Shown here piece by piece: positions 17,981 through 26,710 of a stretch of 64,000 bases of DNA. Origin of the DNA: Promethearchaeota archaeon (GTDB lineage: Archaea; Asgardarchaeota; Lokiarchaeia; Sigyniarchaeales; SOKP01). Each line of letters opens with the position of its first letter. Position 1 is the first letter of the stretch. Location of the stretch: the NCBI GenBank assembly GCA_019058445.1, contig JAHPZA010000005.1, forward strand, positions 1 to 64,000, given 5' to 3'. A program made the translations under genes and the position numbers. Under the pieces are notes generated by a model. The model was not told where the DNA came from, did not search any database, and was given only the letters and a program-made list of their open reading frames with translations.

Positions 17981-18919
17981 TTACAATTTGCTCTTGATCT
18001 GCTTGGCTCTACTTCTAAGTGTGACTTCTGTTATTTTTGCTACATCTGCTACTGCCGATTGCGTTTTGCGTAATGATCCGTCCTTAGCTGCTATATAAAT
18101 ACAAGCAGCTGCTAAACCCTTAGGATCTTTACCTGTTCTTTTTAATCCATTCTTGGATGCGTTTTTTAACATTTCAATTGCAGTTTTTTGAATGTTCATT
18201 GGTAAACTAAGCTCATTTCCAAAACGGAATACAAGCGACTCTGCGGTTATAGGCTGATATTTTAAATTGAGCTCAGGTAATACTTCCCTTATAATCATAG
18301 CTAAACTTCTATGAACAGTTCTTCGTGGAGTTAAAGACGCTTCACATACTTCATCAAGTAAACGCGGAAAGTCATGAACTCTTATTGCGGCGTATAGGGC
18401 TCCTGCAATAAAGCCATTAATAGATCGTCCCATTGTTAACTTTTTCTTTGCAACAAGAGAGTAAATTTTCCAAGCACTATCAGAAATATATTCAGGTATA
18501 TTTAATTTAGAACAGAGCATTTTTAATTTGGGCTTTGCTTCCCAGAAATTTCTTTCTATGCTTGAAATTAATGAATTCTGAATTTTTGATAATCGTGAAA
18601 AGAGTGCTTGCTCTTTTGCCCCGATTGATTTTCCTTTCGAATCTGTTTTAGTATTTGGGAGCATCGTTCGCGGACCAAAATCTCTCCATCTCGGTTCGGT
18701 TCGTTTCCGATTCTGGATCTCTTCAACAGTATAAGCCCTTCTCTCATTACCCACAAATTCTTTTTGAAAAATCATCCCGCAATTCAAACAAACTCGGTTG
18801 CCATCTCTTAATTGAATTGAAGGTTCCTCACAACAATCAGGATTGCTTTTAGGTAAATCTTCCTCTTCAAGGATGTTATTCCTACTAGTTCTTAAATATA
18901 ATCTGCGATTAGGTTCCAT
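17981..18919 (-). CDS. tfb: Transcription initiation factor B (TFIIB homologue)
   Basis: A TFB of normal length (312). The N-terminal ribbon has Cys29-Cys30 and Cys44-x2-Cys47-G. The B-reader region includes an R-R-A-Y-T-x-E-E stretch and R-W-R-D-F-G-P-R. Two cyclin repeats follow, the first around 110-200 (with G-R-S-I-N-G-F-I-A-G-A-L-Y-A-A-I-R) and the second around 210-312 (with K-D-P-K-G-L-A-A-A-C-I-Y-I-A). It bridges TBP on TATA/BRE promoters and RNA polymerase. The first zinc knuckle is compressed (adjacent cysteines), as in the other TFB-like gene nearby. ATG start at 18919; upstream DNA is very AT-rich with several TATA-like stretches. Confidence 0.92.
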   Translation of the reverse strand: MEPNRRLYLRTSRNNILEEEDLPKSNPDCCEEPSIQLRDGNRVCLNCGMIFQKEFVGNERRAYTVEEIQNRKRTEPRWRDFGPRTMLPNTKTDSKGKSIGAKEQALFSRLSKIQNSLISSIERNFWEAKPKLKMLCSKLNIPEYISDSAWKIYSLVAKKKLTMGRSINGFIAGALYAAIRVHDFPRLLDEVCEASLTPRRTVHRSLAMIIREVLPELNLKYQPITAESLVFRFGNELSLPMNIQKTAIEMLKNASKNGLKRTGKDPKGLAAACIYIAAKDGSLRKTQSAVADVAKITEVTLRSRAKQIKSKL

Positions 18920-19303
18920 TTTTAATCCTTAAACTTAATATTTGATAATTTTTTTACAATATAGCCTATATACTTTATATATTAGACTAAACACTTTCTA
19001 CTTAAGTTAGAGTATAATATGCACACTTACATATTTAAATATATGTCTCGAATTGCAAATTTTTTATTTATTTAGATAAGTGTTTAAGTAATTTATTTAA
19101 AACTTTTACATAAAGAGAAAAAAAATGAATTTTATTATATCAAATTTTAATTCTATTGAACAAAAATACAGTAAATTAATAAATTTTCTTTTATCACTGT
19201 CTTTAACTCCGAATACACTATATTTTTTATTACCCCAATTATTAATAGTTTTGAAAGACTTTTGGTTTTAACTAGAAAATCAAAATAATTTGAGGAAATC
19301 AAG
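18920..19303. other. Divergent intergenic region between the TFB and nitroreductase genes
   Basis: 384 bases of very AT-rich DNA upstream of both genes. It contains TATA-like stretches for the leftward TFB gene (around 18960-18985, tatatactttatatatta). For the rightward gene no ribosome site beyond ggaaatca just before 19304 stands out. Apart from the possible 48-codon frame listed separately, I see no gene or RNA. Confidence 0.5.
19125..19271 (+). CDS. Possible small hydrophobic peptide (48 aa), weak
   Basis: An ATG at 19125 behind a purine run (aaagagaaaa) opens 48 codons ending in TAA at 19269-19271. The product would be hydrophobic in its second half (N-F-L-L-S-L-S-L, then Y-F-L-L-P-Q-L-L-I-V-L). 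In AT-rich DNA a frame of this length can arise by chance. No family is recognised. Conservation would decide. Confidence 0.18.
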   Translation: MNFIISNFNSIEQKYSKLINFLLSLSLTPNTLYFLLPQLLIVLKDFWF

Positions 19304-19819
19304 ATGGATTTCTATGAAGTTGTGAAAAAAAGAAGAAGTTTCCGTGTTTATAAACCTGATATGCCGGAAAAAGAAAAAATTGAAAGAATTTTGGATGCAG
19401 CGAGGTTGGCTCCAACATGGGCAAATATGCAAGGAGTACATTACATAATAGTTCAAGATTCAGAAAAGGTTAAAGCAGTTTGGAAGGCAGTGGGACAAAG
19501 ACGAAAATTTGCAGAAGCCCCCATGTTTATCGTGGGGATTATAAGAGAAAAAGGTTCAGGTATGAATGCAAATGGTGAAAAATATTATGGTGTAGATTTT
19601 GGTATTTGTTTTGAGCATTTAATCTTAGCTGCTACCGCTGAAGGATTGGCTACTTGTTGGATAGGCTTCTTTAATGAGAATAAAATAAAAAAGATCCTTA
19701 GCGTCCCGGAGGACTATCGAGTGTTGGGACTTACACCTTTAGGGTATTCTACAAAGGAGAAGGGGAGCGTTTCTGATCGAAAATCATTAAGCAAAATAGT
19801 TCATTGGGAAAAGTTTTAA
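19304..19819 (+). CDS. Nitroreductase-family FMN oxidoreductase
   Basis: A 171-residue flavoprotein of the nitroreductase fold. It has the N-terminal K-K-R-R-S-F-R-V-Y FMN-binding motif, A-A-R-L-A-P-T-W-A-N-M-Q, then D-F-G-I-C-F-E-H-L-I-L-A-A and G-L-A-T-C-W-I-G-F-F, and the closing L-G-Y-S segment. These enzymes act as dimers and transfer electrons from NAD(P)H to nitro compounds, quinones or other acceptors. The short version (about 170 residues) is common in archaea. It stands alone. ATG at 19304 with a gagga purine run about ten bases before it. Confidence 0.88.
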   Translation: MDFYEVVKKRRSFRVYKPDMPEKEKIERILDAARLAPTWANMQGVHYIIVQDSEKVKAVWKAVGQRRKFAEAPMFIVGIIREKGSGMNANGEKYYGVDFGICFEHLILAATAEGLATCWIGFFNENKIKKILSVPEDYRVLGLTPLGYSTKEKGSVSDRKSLSKIVHWEKF

Positions 19820-20008
19820 GCAGTTTTTTTTATTTTTTATTGATTTCATTATTATAACTAAAGAAGAAAAACAGTAATCAGATTAACAAATTCCTTTTTT
19901 GTGGTAAGAAGTACACAGTTTGTGGTAAAATATTTCTATTTCTGTACAAAGAAATACATATATCGTTATCTTTAAATAATAACTTACAAGATTGTACATA
20001 GAAACTAA
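19820..20008. other. Gene-free stretch before the giant surface protein
   Basis: AT-rich spacer after the nitroreductase. It ends at the TAA (20006-20008) that precedes the open frame carrying the signal peptide. It contains two tgtggtaa-type direct words near 19900 and 19923, and a TATA-like acatatatcg near 19958. No gene is seen. Confidence 0.4.
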
Positions 20009-23000
20009 TATTTTTTTCTAATAATTACTTTCAAAAAAAATTGGCGAAATATAACGTATAAAAAAGTAATTCAAAATAAGAAATTAATTGCTTTACTATT
20101 AACTTCTATTATCCTCTTTTCAGGGTATGCTCCATTTTTAGCGCAGTATTTGAATACCTCAAATACATCAGAAACTGAAAGCAAGAACCAAGCAAATCCA
20201 AGTTTCCTATACCTAAATAATGTGACCAATGCTGATTATACTTTTGATGCGAAAGGAGAATGTTTTATAATAGTTGAAATTGAAGGGATAGATTTTACAT
20301 GGTTTGCTTTAGATGGGGAGAAGATTTACGAGGTAAGTTATGGATTAAATATTTTTCCTATAAAATTTGGGGAATCATATGAGTCTCATCAAATAATAAT
20401 GGATATTTCGAATCTAGAATTTTTTAAGTCATTTACCGTAGAACCACTCATTATAGCCGAAGGAATCTTAAACACCAGATTAGACCAAGACTCGGAAATT
20501 GAATTTCAAGCGGGTGGAATGATTTCCATTTTAGTTCGACCAACATTTGCTTATAATTGGTTATATGTAGCACTAGAGAATGAAACAAGCAAGACTAGAG
20601 TTCTCAAAGAAATTTATGACACAGCTGATTATCCCGAAGTTGATCCATTATTCTATTGTTTGGTTGTTGAGCAAGGTAGCTATATACGTTATGATTTAAC
20701 CTTAGATCCAGGCAAATATAAGTTAATTTTTAGAGGTAATGGTGATTTAGAATATAAAATTGTTGTAAATTCGGATTGGGATAAAGATTTAATTGATGAT
20801 GTAGAAGAACTACAACAAGAAGCCTTTTACAATTTTAAATTAGATCCAAAAATACCAGATATATGGGGTTTTTATGAGAAATCTGATGAAGCCATCCATT
20901 TTTCCGAGATTGAAGAAAGCGATTATATGCGGGGATTTTTTAGTTTTTACATCCCGGAAATATATTTATATAATGAGTTAAGTATTAGGGTTAATAGTGG
21001 TACATTTAAAGATATAAATATTGATGGGAATTCTACGATATTTCAAGGTAGAATATTTAACGCTGTTCGCGAATCAGAGCCGGATACTGGGCAATATGGT
21101 GTGATCGAAGCGGGATGGCATCAAATATCATATGAACATAAAGTTAATTTCACCTCTGAGATCGACTTCTTGGTTAACGATAAAATAGTTAAAGTGTTAA
21201 AAATTCCGGAATTTATCGATACTGATGGTGATGGAATTAAGGATATAGATGAGAGTCTTAGCGGTTTAGACCCTTCTAAAATAGATACCGATGAGGATGG
21301 AATCCCCGACAATTTTGACGCATCACCATTAACCAAACTGGTATTAAACCAGAAGAGTATTAATCAAATGATTATACCTACGGAAAAAGATAAAAATACT
21401 ATAATTAATGTCCAAATTAAAAAACCGACCAATGATTATTCTACAAACGGTGTCCCTAGATTATGGAGATGGACTTATAATGTTTCAATTTACCCCGTTA
21501 TTCGAATGTATGGAAATAAATGTCCAATATCAATAGATAATGACACTCAAGTTGACATGACGCAACAAAGATTAATTGACTGGTGGAGACCGAGTACCAC
21601 TATAAATCTTTTTAAGTCAGACGAAGCCTATGAGAAAAATTACAATGAAAAGGAAAAAGGTGATCCACTACCAAATCCTTCTAATCCCAATAGTGAATTC
21701 ATTTTCATATTTCCAAAACCATCAGAAGTTAGTTATGAATACGAGATAAAAATTCCTAAAGAGCATGGTTCGAAAAGCGATGGGTTATTAGATTTGCGAT
21801 TTGATTTTATTTGGTTAGTAACCACTTATTCTCCCTCGGAAGGTACATCCATCCTCCATTATTATGATTTTGAGGAAAATATAATACTTCAGTCAATGGT
21901 AAAGCGAGAAATATCGGATGGGAATTACATTTTAGGTAATCCAGATGGATTAATAGAACATCAGATCCTTTGGACTCTCACACAAAATCCTACATTAGGA
22001 ACTCCAGAAGGTTATGGGCTCAGTGATGATATCATCGGACAGGGATTTGACATTGATTATTTTAAATTACCCGATCAAATAATACAGGATAGAAAAAATT
22101 CTCCACTTAAAGTCAATGAAACAGAAGTGCTGTACTATACGGGATCATATCAAAATTATGATGTGCTAAATAAGATTAATTTAAGAACCATACAAAATCC
22201 CAATTTTGCGACGCGTTATTTCGGAGATTTTGAAGCTGGTTTTAGTTTTTCGGTTATAAATAATGTATACGATGGTTATTATTTTTTTGGCGACTCAGAA
22301 GTTCAATGTGAAAATAAAATCCTTTATCAAATCTACAATGAGAATTGTTCTGAAAATGGAAATTACTATGTTCAAAAAAAATATAATCTTTTGGATATGC
22401 CGGTTGCCATGGAAACGCATGCGAATTCGAAAGTGCTCTTAATATCACAGGCTCAAGGATCTAGTCTTTCTTTCGAAGAGATTCCTCAATCCATCACTTC
22501 AGAATTGAGCGAGAAAATATCGTTAAAATATCAAACATATATTCAGCGTTCTAATAGCGACCAAAGTTCCGGAGCGCCTTTCCTCAATTCTCAAGAGGGA
22601 GATGTTTACAAGGAAATTTTTGATAACCTTGGAGGATATAACGAATGGGAGCATCAATTCTTTACGTATGAATCGGGAGCTGAATCACTAATGAATCAGG
22701 TGAACGAATTTTGGAGCACTCTCGATTCAATTGACAATTACCTCAATGAACTCCGCGCTGAAGTTGATACACCGTTGCCTCAAGCATATTTAACAATTCA
22801 ACAAATGATAAATGAGTTCCGTTTGAAAACTTACTCAGAATTAATCGCTTATACTGATTTCTTTCGATTCGCTACCGATTTAGAACAAGTATCTTTCGGA
22901 ATGAATCCTAACAATGACTTTAGTACTACAACAGCATTCAACATAGCGAAAAATATTTTCGATGCAGTTGCTCAGGTATGTACTAGAGTAGGGAAAACTC

Positions 23001-26000
23001 TTCACCAAGCACTCCTCTCTGGACCCTCTGGATTTCAGGGTAACATTGATTGGAATTCAATTAAAACGCGCCCACGTTCAAATGCAATTTGCGATGGGAG
23101 ACCAAAACCGCAAATAAATAAAGCTAAATGCTGGGGAGTAGCGTCTTGTTTTTTTGGGGTTATCATGATATTTTTTGCGATCTGGGAGCTTGTAAGTCTC
23201 GAAGAAGGAGAAGGTGAAACTCCCGAATCGGAGTTTGGTATAAGAATGGCCACGGCTATTTGTAACCTAATTTTAGGAGTAGTATTACTAATAGATGGGT
23301 TATTTCATACCTTTGTGACCAGTGCACAAACCCTTAAAGTTGCAAGCAAGATTTGTGGATCTATAGCAATAGTGATATGTTATCTCGTGCTGTTTTTAGA
23401 TGTTGCCGCTTTTTTTTCAAGTGGTGCTGACACATCCGGAGGAGATTTTACTAAATTTGTTATTAACGTCGTTGTTTCGGTAATAGGAATAGCAATTGCT
23501 ACGTGGGTTGTCGCTACAGGGGCTGTAATTGCTTCTGGTGTAGCCTTTGGATTCGCAATAATTGTTGCTGCCATATTTATTTTTGATCTTATCTGGTCTC
23601 TTACCCAGAATAACCCAGATCTTACGACATGTGATGAGACTGGCTTAGAACTATCAAAGGAGACCAAAGAAAACATGAGAAGGCACGGCTCCTTAGAAGT
23701 TGGAGACTTAGTTACGTTCCGATTAAGAATGAAGAATACAGGAGATCGACCTCTGTGGATTCGAGCTCGGTTCATAGTTTTAGGGGGAGATTGGGAAGGA
23801 TTTTATAGCTATGTATACGATGATAATGTAACTGGGGGTACCTATGGGACGTGTTTAGGTCAAACTGGTTGGAAAGGAAGGTGGGGATCGGGTGTATATA
23901 ATTACTGGAGTTATGATCCATACGGGCAAATTACAGGCGATGATTATAAGAGATTTGAGGGCAGTTACACCAGTGGTGAAGTATACGATGAAATATTTAA
24001 CTCTAAAATTTATGGCGCAACTCCAAACTTAACATATAACTTGGAATATGAAGTAGATTGGCAAAAGAAAAATTGGTACCCACCTTATTTTGAAAGAGAA
24101 GTATTGTCGCATGGTACTAATGAAGAATCTCTTGGTATGCCTGTTTGTGAAAGTAGCATCTCATCTTTTAATGAAAGTACGACTGAATTTCAGAATCTTG
24201 ATCTAGCGAGGATCGAATTTTTTTCTGCTCTTGCGGAATTTAGGTACAAAGATGCAAATGATTGGATAAGAAAAGGAACTGAAGAAAGATTCGGTATTGA
24301 CGAGTGGTGGCTCAATTATCTTGACTCAAGAATCGAAGATTATGATAGCTTATATTATAAGGTACATACAGATGATGATAAAACTTTCAGGACCCTTATT
24401 AGGGAACATTATGACGAAGGGTTTCGCGCAAAAACGCCCGTAGGCTTTTTTTGGTATTTTGGAAGCTCAGAATTCTTTAGACATTATTGTGCGGGTTATG
24501 CATCAGATTACGATATTCTGGTTCCAAAAGCATGGTTTAACAACGCAACCTCGGTGTTCAACGAATTTGCTGACTTGCGAAAGTATTTAATAATAACTAC
24601 TAATATCAAGATAGATCTGAGAGGAAGCGAGATTGATATAGATAACAGAGAAGGGAAGGTTGATGTGAACCTGAAATTACACCTAGAAGGACCAGATACA
24701 CAAAGATGGTGTCGTTTCCGCCTTAAAGCTCCTGAAGGATTCTCAATCGACCCACAAGAATTTTATGGTAAACTATCATCCACATTACATTTTACTCTTA
24801 ATCTAACGGATCCGAATCTCGAATTAGGAGTGTATTTTATTGAGTTGGGGATTGAATTGGGGATAATGAATAAGACTATATTTGATTATGTTGATATTTA
24901 TAGTGGATTAATCCCGGTGAGATATAAAGGTTATTCAGAGGTAAAGTTAGAAACGTTTACAGCTACAGAACCAATTGTTCCTGGAGAAATATTCAATACT
25001 ACTAAAGTTATTAATTCAGGAGCGTATGTAGAATTGTTAAACGTTAGTGTTTCGGGAAATTTTACAGACAATTTCATCTATAAAGGTTTCTATCCCTATG
25101 ATTTTATCAAAAATACACATACATTTGCGCTTAAACCTGGAGAATCAAGAATTGGATTAGCCCTTAATCCTCCACGTCATTACACCACTAAACCTGGTAT
25201 TTATTATTATGATCTCCACGTGCTTGATAGAGCATATGGTAAATATGATATTCTATTCAGTGATACATTCGAAGTTGCCGAATTTTATGACATGGACTTT
25301 CAATGTCTAAATCCAGAGATCACTATTTTTGACTATCAGACGGGTACTTATACTTTTGAACTAACCAATTTAGGTAACGTTCCTCAAAAATTCACGATTT
25401 CTTTTGATGATATTCCTTTTGCTGATGGATATTTAAGCGAAGATGTTATATATCTAGAACCTGGAGAATCTCAATTAATAACATTGACAATTACTCCCAC
25501 CGGCTGGGGTGAACAGGAGTTTTCCATTAATGCGATTTCCAAAGGCAATTCAACTACAATTATCGGTAAAATTACAATAAATGATGATGATGTTAATCCT
25601 CCTGAAATCTCTAATTTTGAGATCATTGAGACTCCAATAGACGTCACTGTGAAATTTGATGTTTTGAATGAAATAGAGGGTGATGATAGAGGTCTTTCTA
25701 ATATAAAAATTTTCATTGATGACAAACTTATATTAGAATATATACCAGATCCTATGGAAACTAGCTTCTCATTCACGTTTAATGATACGCACGGTTTCTG
25801 GTTCATGGAAAATGGAACTCATGAATTACGAGTGGAACTGATTGATAATGATTTTGATGTACCCAATGATGCCTTGAGCTCTTCCATATCGGGTACTTTT
25901 GAAACCGAATTGGTGGATATGTATCTCTATGTGGATTGGCAAATAGAAGTATTAAAAAATTACACGGATACTCATTTATGCTGGCTGTTAGACAAATTAT

Positions 26001-26578
26001 TAAGTCATAAGTTGTGGATAGCCCAGAAACATTTAGAAAAAGCCTATCTTCTTGCTGAAAGGGGAAGAATTACATGTGGGCTTTTTCACGATACCGTTGC
26101 AAAAATAATGATTGAAATAACCGAATTTCGAACCGAAATTTTTAATAAAATCAAATTTATAAATGATGAGGATGCCACTCATATCATCGATTCTCTACAT
26201 ACTATTAGAAATAATATTGTACTGCTACTTGGGACTACTTCAGGAACAGAACAAGGAATTCCTCTGGCGTTAATCGAAATCAATCTACTTAATCTTAACG
26301 ATTTTATTGAAGAGAATATTAATTGTTGGAATCGAAAATGTCTCAGCTGTTATATTGACCATGCTGCTAAATCTTTAGAAATAGCGATTTTCAAAGCTTC
26401 AATGGATCATGGTCTTAAGTGTGCTTTATCTTGTGCTCAATGGAAATTAGAGCTCGCTAAGAATAAAGTCAATTGGTTATTAAACAAAGGAAAGATTTCG
26501 CAGGATTTAGCAGATACCATTTTATATGAAATTCAACGGGCTCAAAACGATATTGAAGCGCTAAAAGAACCCCTCTAA
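20009..26578 (+). CDS. Giant secreted/surface protein with internal membrane domain
   Basis: The standard-start frame is TTG 20150 (2142 residues), but the same frame is open back to 20009. That extension encodes a basic stretch and a clear signal peptide (I-A-L-L-L-T-S-I-I-L-F, then a F-L-A-Q cleavage-like end), so the real start lies upstream of 20150. No ATG, GTG or TTG exists there. Residues below count from TTG 20150. About 356-395 hold acidic D-T-D-G-D-G-I-type repeats, probably calcium-binding (thrombospondin-3-like). About 990-1150 contain roughly five hydrophobic helices. About 1160-1940 are beta-rich with two or more Ig/CARDB-like units. About 1944-2142 are two cysteine-containing helical repeats with L-A-K/K-V/G-K-I-S patterns. 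It is probably an envelope protein; function unknown. It stands alone. Confidence 0.75.
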   Translation, partial: YFFLIITFKKNWRNITYKKVIQNKKLIALLLTSIILFSGYAPFLAQYLNTSNTSETESKNQANPSFLYLNNVTNADYTFDAKGECFIIVEIEGIDFTWFALDGEKIYEVSYGLNIFPIKFGESYESHQIIMDISNLEFFKSFTVEPLIIAEGILNTRLDQDSEIEFQAGGMISILVRPTFAYNWLYVALENETSKTRVLKEIYDTADYPEVDPLFYCLVVEQGSYIRYDLTLDPGKYKLIFRGNGDLEYKIVVNSDWDKDLIDDVEELQQEAFYNFKLDPKIPDIWGFYEKSDEAIHFSEIEESDYMRGFFSFYIPEIYLYNELSIRVNSGTFKDINIDGNSTIFQGRIFNAVRESEPDTGQYGVIEAGWHQISYEHKVNFTSEIDFLVNDKIVKVLKIPEFIDTDGDGIKDIDESLSGLDPSKIDTDEDGIPDNFDASPLTKLVLNQKSINQMIIPTEKDKNTIINVQIKKPTNDYSTNGVPRLWRWTYNVSIYPVIRMYGNKCPISIDNDTQVDMTQQRLIDWWRPSTTINLFKSDEAYEKNYNEKEKGDPLPNPSNPNSEFIFIFPKPSEVSYEYEIKIPKEHGSKSDGLLDLRFDFIWLVTTYSPSEGTSILHYYDFEENIILQSMVKREISDGNYILGNPDGLIEHQILWTLTQNPTLGTPEGYGLSDDIIGQGFDIDYFKLPDQIIQDRKNSPLKVNETEVLYYTGSYQNYDVLNKINLRTIQNPNFATRYFGDFEAGFSFSVINNVYDGYYFFGDSEVQCENKILYQIYNENCSENGNYYVQKKYNLLDMPVAMETHANSKVLLISQAQGSSLSFEEIPQSITSELSEKISLKYQTYIQRSNSDQSSGAPFLNSQEGDVYKEIFDNLGGYNEWEHQFFTYESGAESLMNQVNEFWSTLDSIDNYLNELRAEVDTPLPQAYLTIQQMINEFRLKTYSELIAYTDFFRFATDLEQVSFGMNPNNDFSTTTAFNIAKNIFDAVAQVCTRVGKTLHQALLSGPSGFQGNIDWNSIKTRPRSNAICDGRPKPQINKAKCWGVASCFFGVIMIFFAIWELVSLEEGEGETPESEFGIRMATAICNLILGVVLLIDGLFHTFVTSAQTLKVASKICGSIAIVICYLVLFLDVAAFFSSGADTSGGDFTKFVINVVVSVIGIAIATWVVATGAVIASGVAFGFAIIVAAIFIFDLIWSLTQNNPDLTTCDETGLELSKETKENMRRHGSLEVGDLVTFRLRMKNTGDRPLWIRARFIVLGGDWEGFYSYVYDDNVTGGTYGTCLGQTGWKGRWGSGVYNYWSYDPYGQITGDDYKRFEGSYTSGEVYDEIFNSKIYGATPNLTYNLEYEVDWQKKNWYPPYFEREVLSHGTNEESLGMPVCESSISSFNESTTEFQNLDLARIEFFSALAEFRYKDANDWIRKGTEERFGIDEWWLNYLDSRIEDYDSLYYKVHTDDDKTFRTLIREHYDEGFRAKTPVGFFWYFGSSEFFRHYCAGYASDYDILVPKAWFNNATSVFNEFADLRKYLIITTNIKIDLRGSEIDIDNREGKVDVNLKLHLEGPDTQRWCRFRLKAPEGFSIDPQEFYGKLSSTLHFTLNLTDPNLELGVYFIELGIELGIMNKTIFDYVDIYSGLIPVRYKGYSEVKLETFTATEPIVPGEIFNTTKVINSGAYVELLNVSVSGNFTDNFIYKGFYPYDFIKNTHTFALKPGESRIGLALNPPRHYTTKPGIYYYDLHVLDRAYGKYDILFSDTFEVAEFYDMDFQCLNPEITIFDYQTGTYTFELTNLGNVPQKFTISFDDIPFADGYLSEDVIYLEPGESQLITLTITPTGWGEQEFSINAISKGNSTTIIGKITINDDDVNPPEISNFEIIETPIDVTVKFDVLNEIEGDDRGLSNIKIFIDDKLILEYIPDPMETSFSFTFNDTHGFWFMENGTHELRVELIDNDFDVPNDALSSSISGTFETELVDMYLYVDWQIEVLKNYTDTHLCWLLDKLLSHKLWIAQKHLEKAYLLAERGRITCGLFHDTVAKIMIEITEFRTEIFNKIKFINDEDATHIIDSLHTIRNNIVLLLGTTSGTEQGIPLALIEINLLNLNDFIEENINCWNRKCLSCYIDHAAKSLEIAIFKASMDHGLKCALSCAQWKLELAKNKVNWLLNKGKISQDLADTILYEIQRAQNDIEALKEPL

Positions 26579-26710
26579 ATTTATTTTTTTTTCCTTTATT
26601 TTAGTTATTATCAGTAAATTCTAATTTGAATATTTTTAATTAAAAAATTGTGTTTTTCTCTTCTTATTTTTAAGATAAAGAATAAAATAGGTCAAATATT
26701 AGTATTAATA

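Noticed and set aside
26648..26710. GTG-started 21-residue N-terminal extension of the aldehyde oxidoreductase
   Set aside because: The extension is hydrophobic and foreign to the family, whose proteins begin at the strand encoded from ATG 26711.
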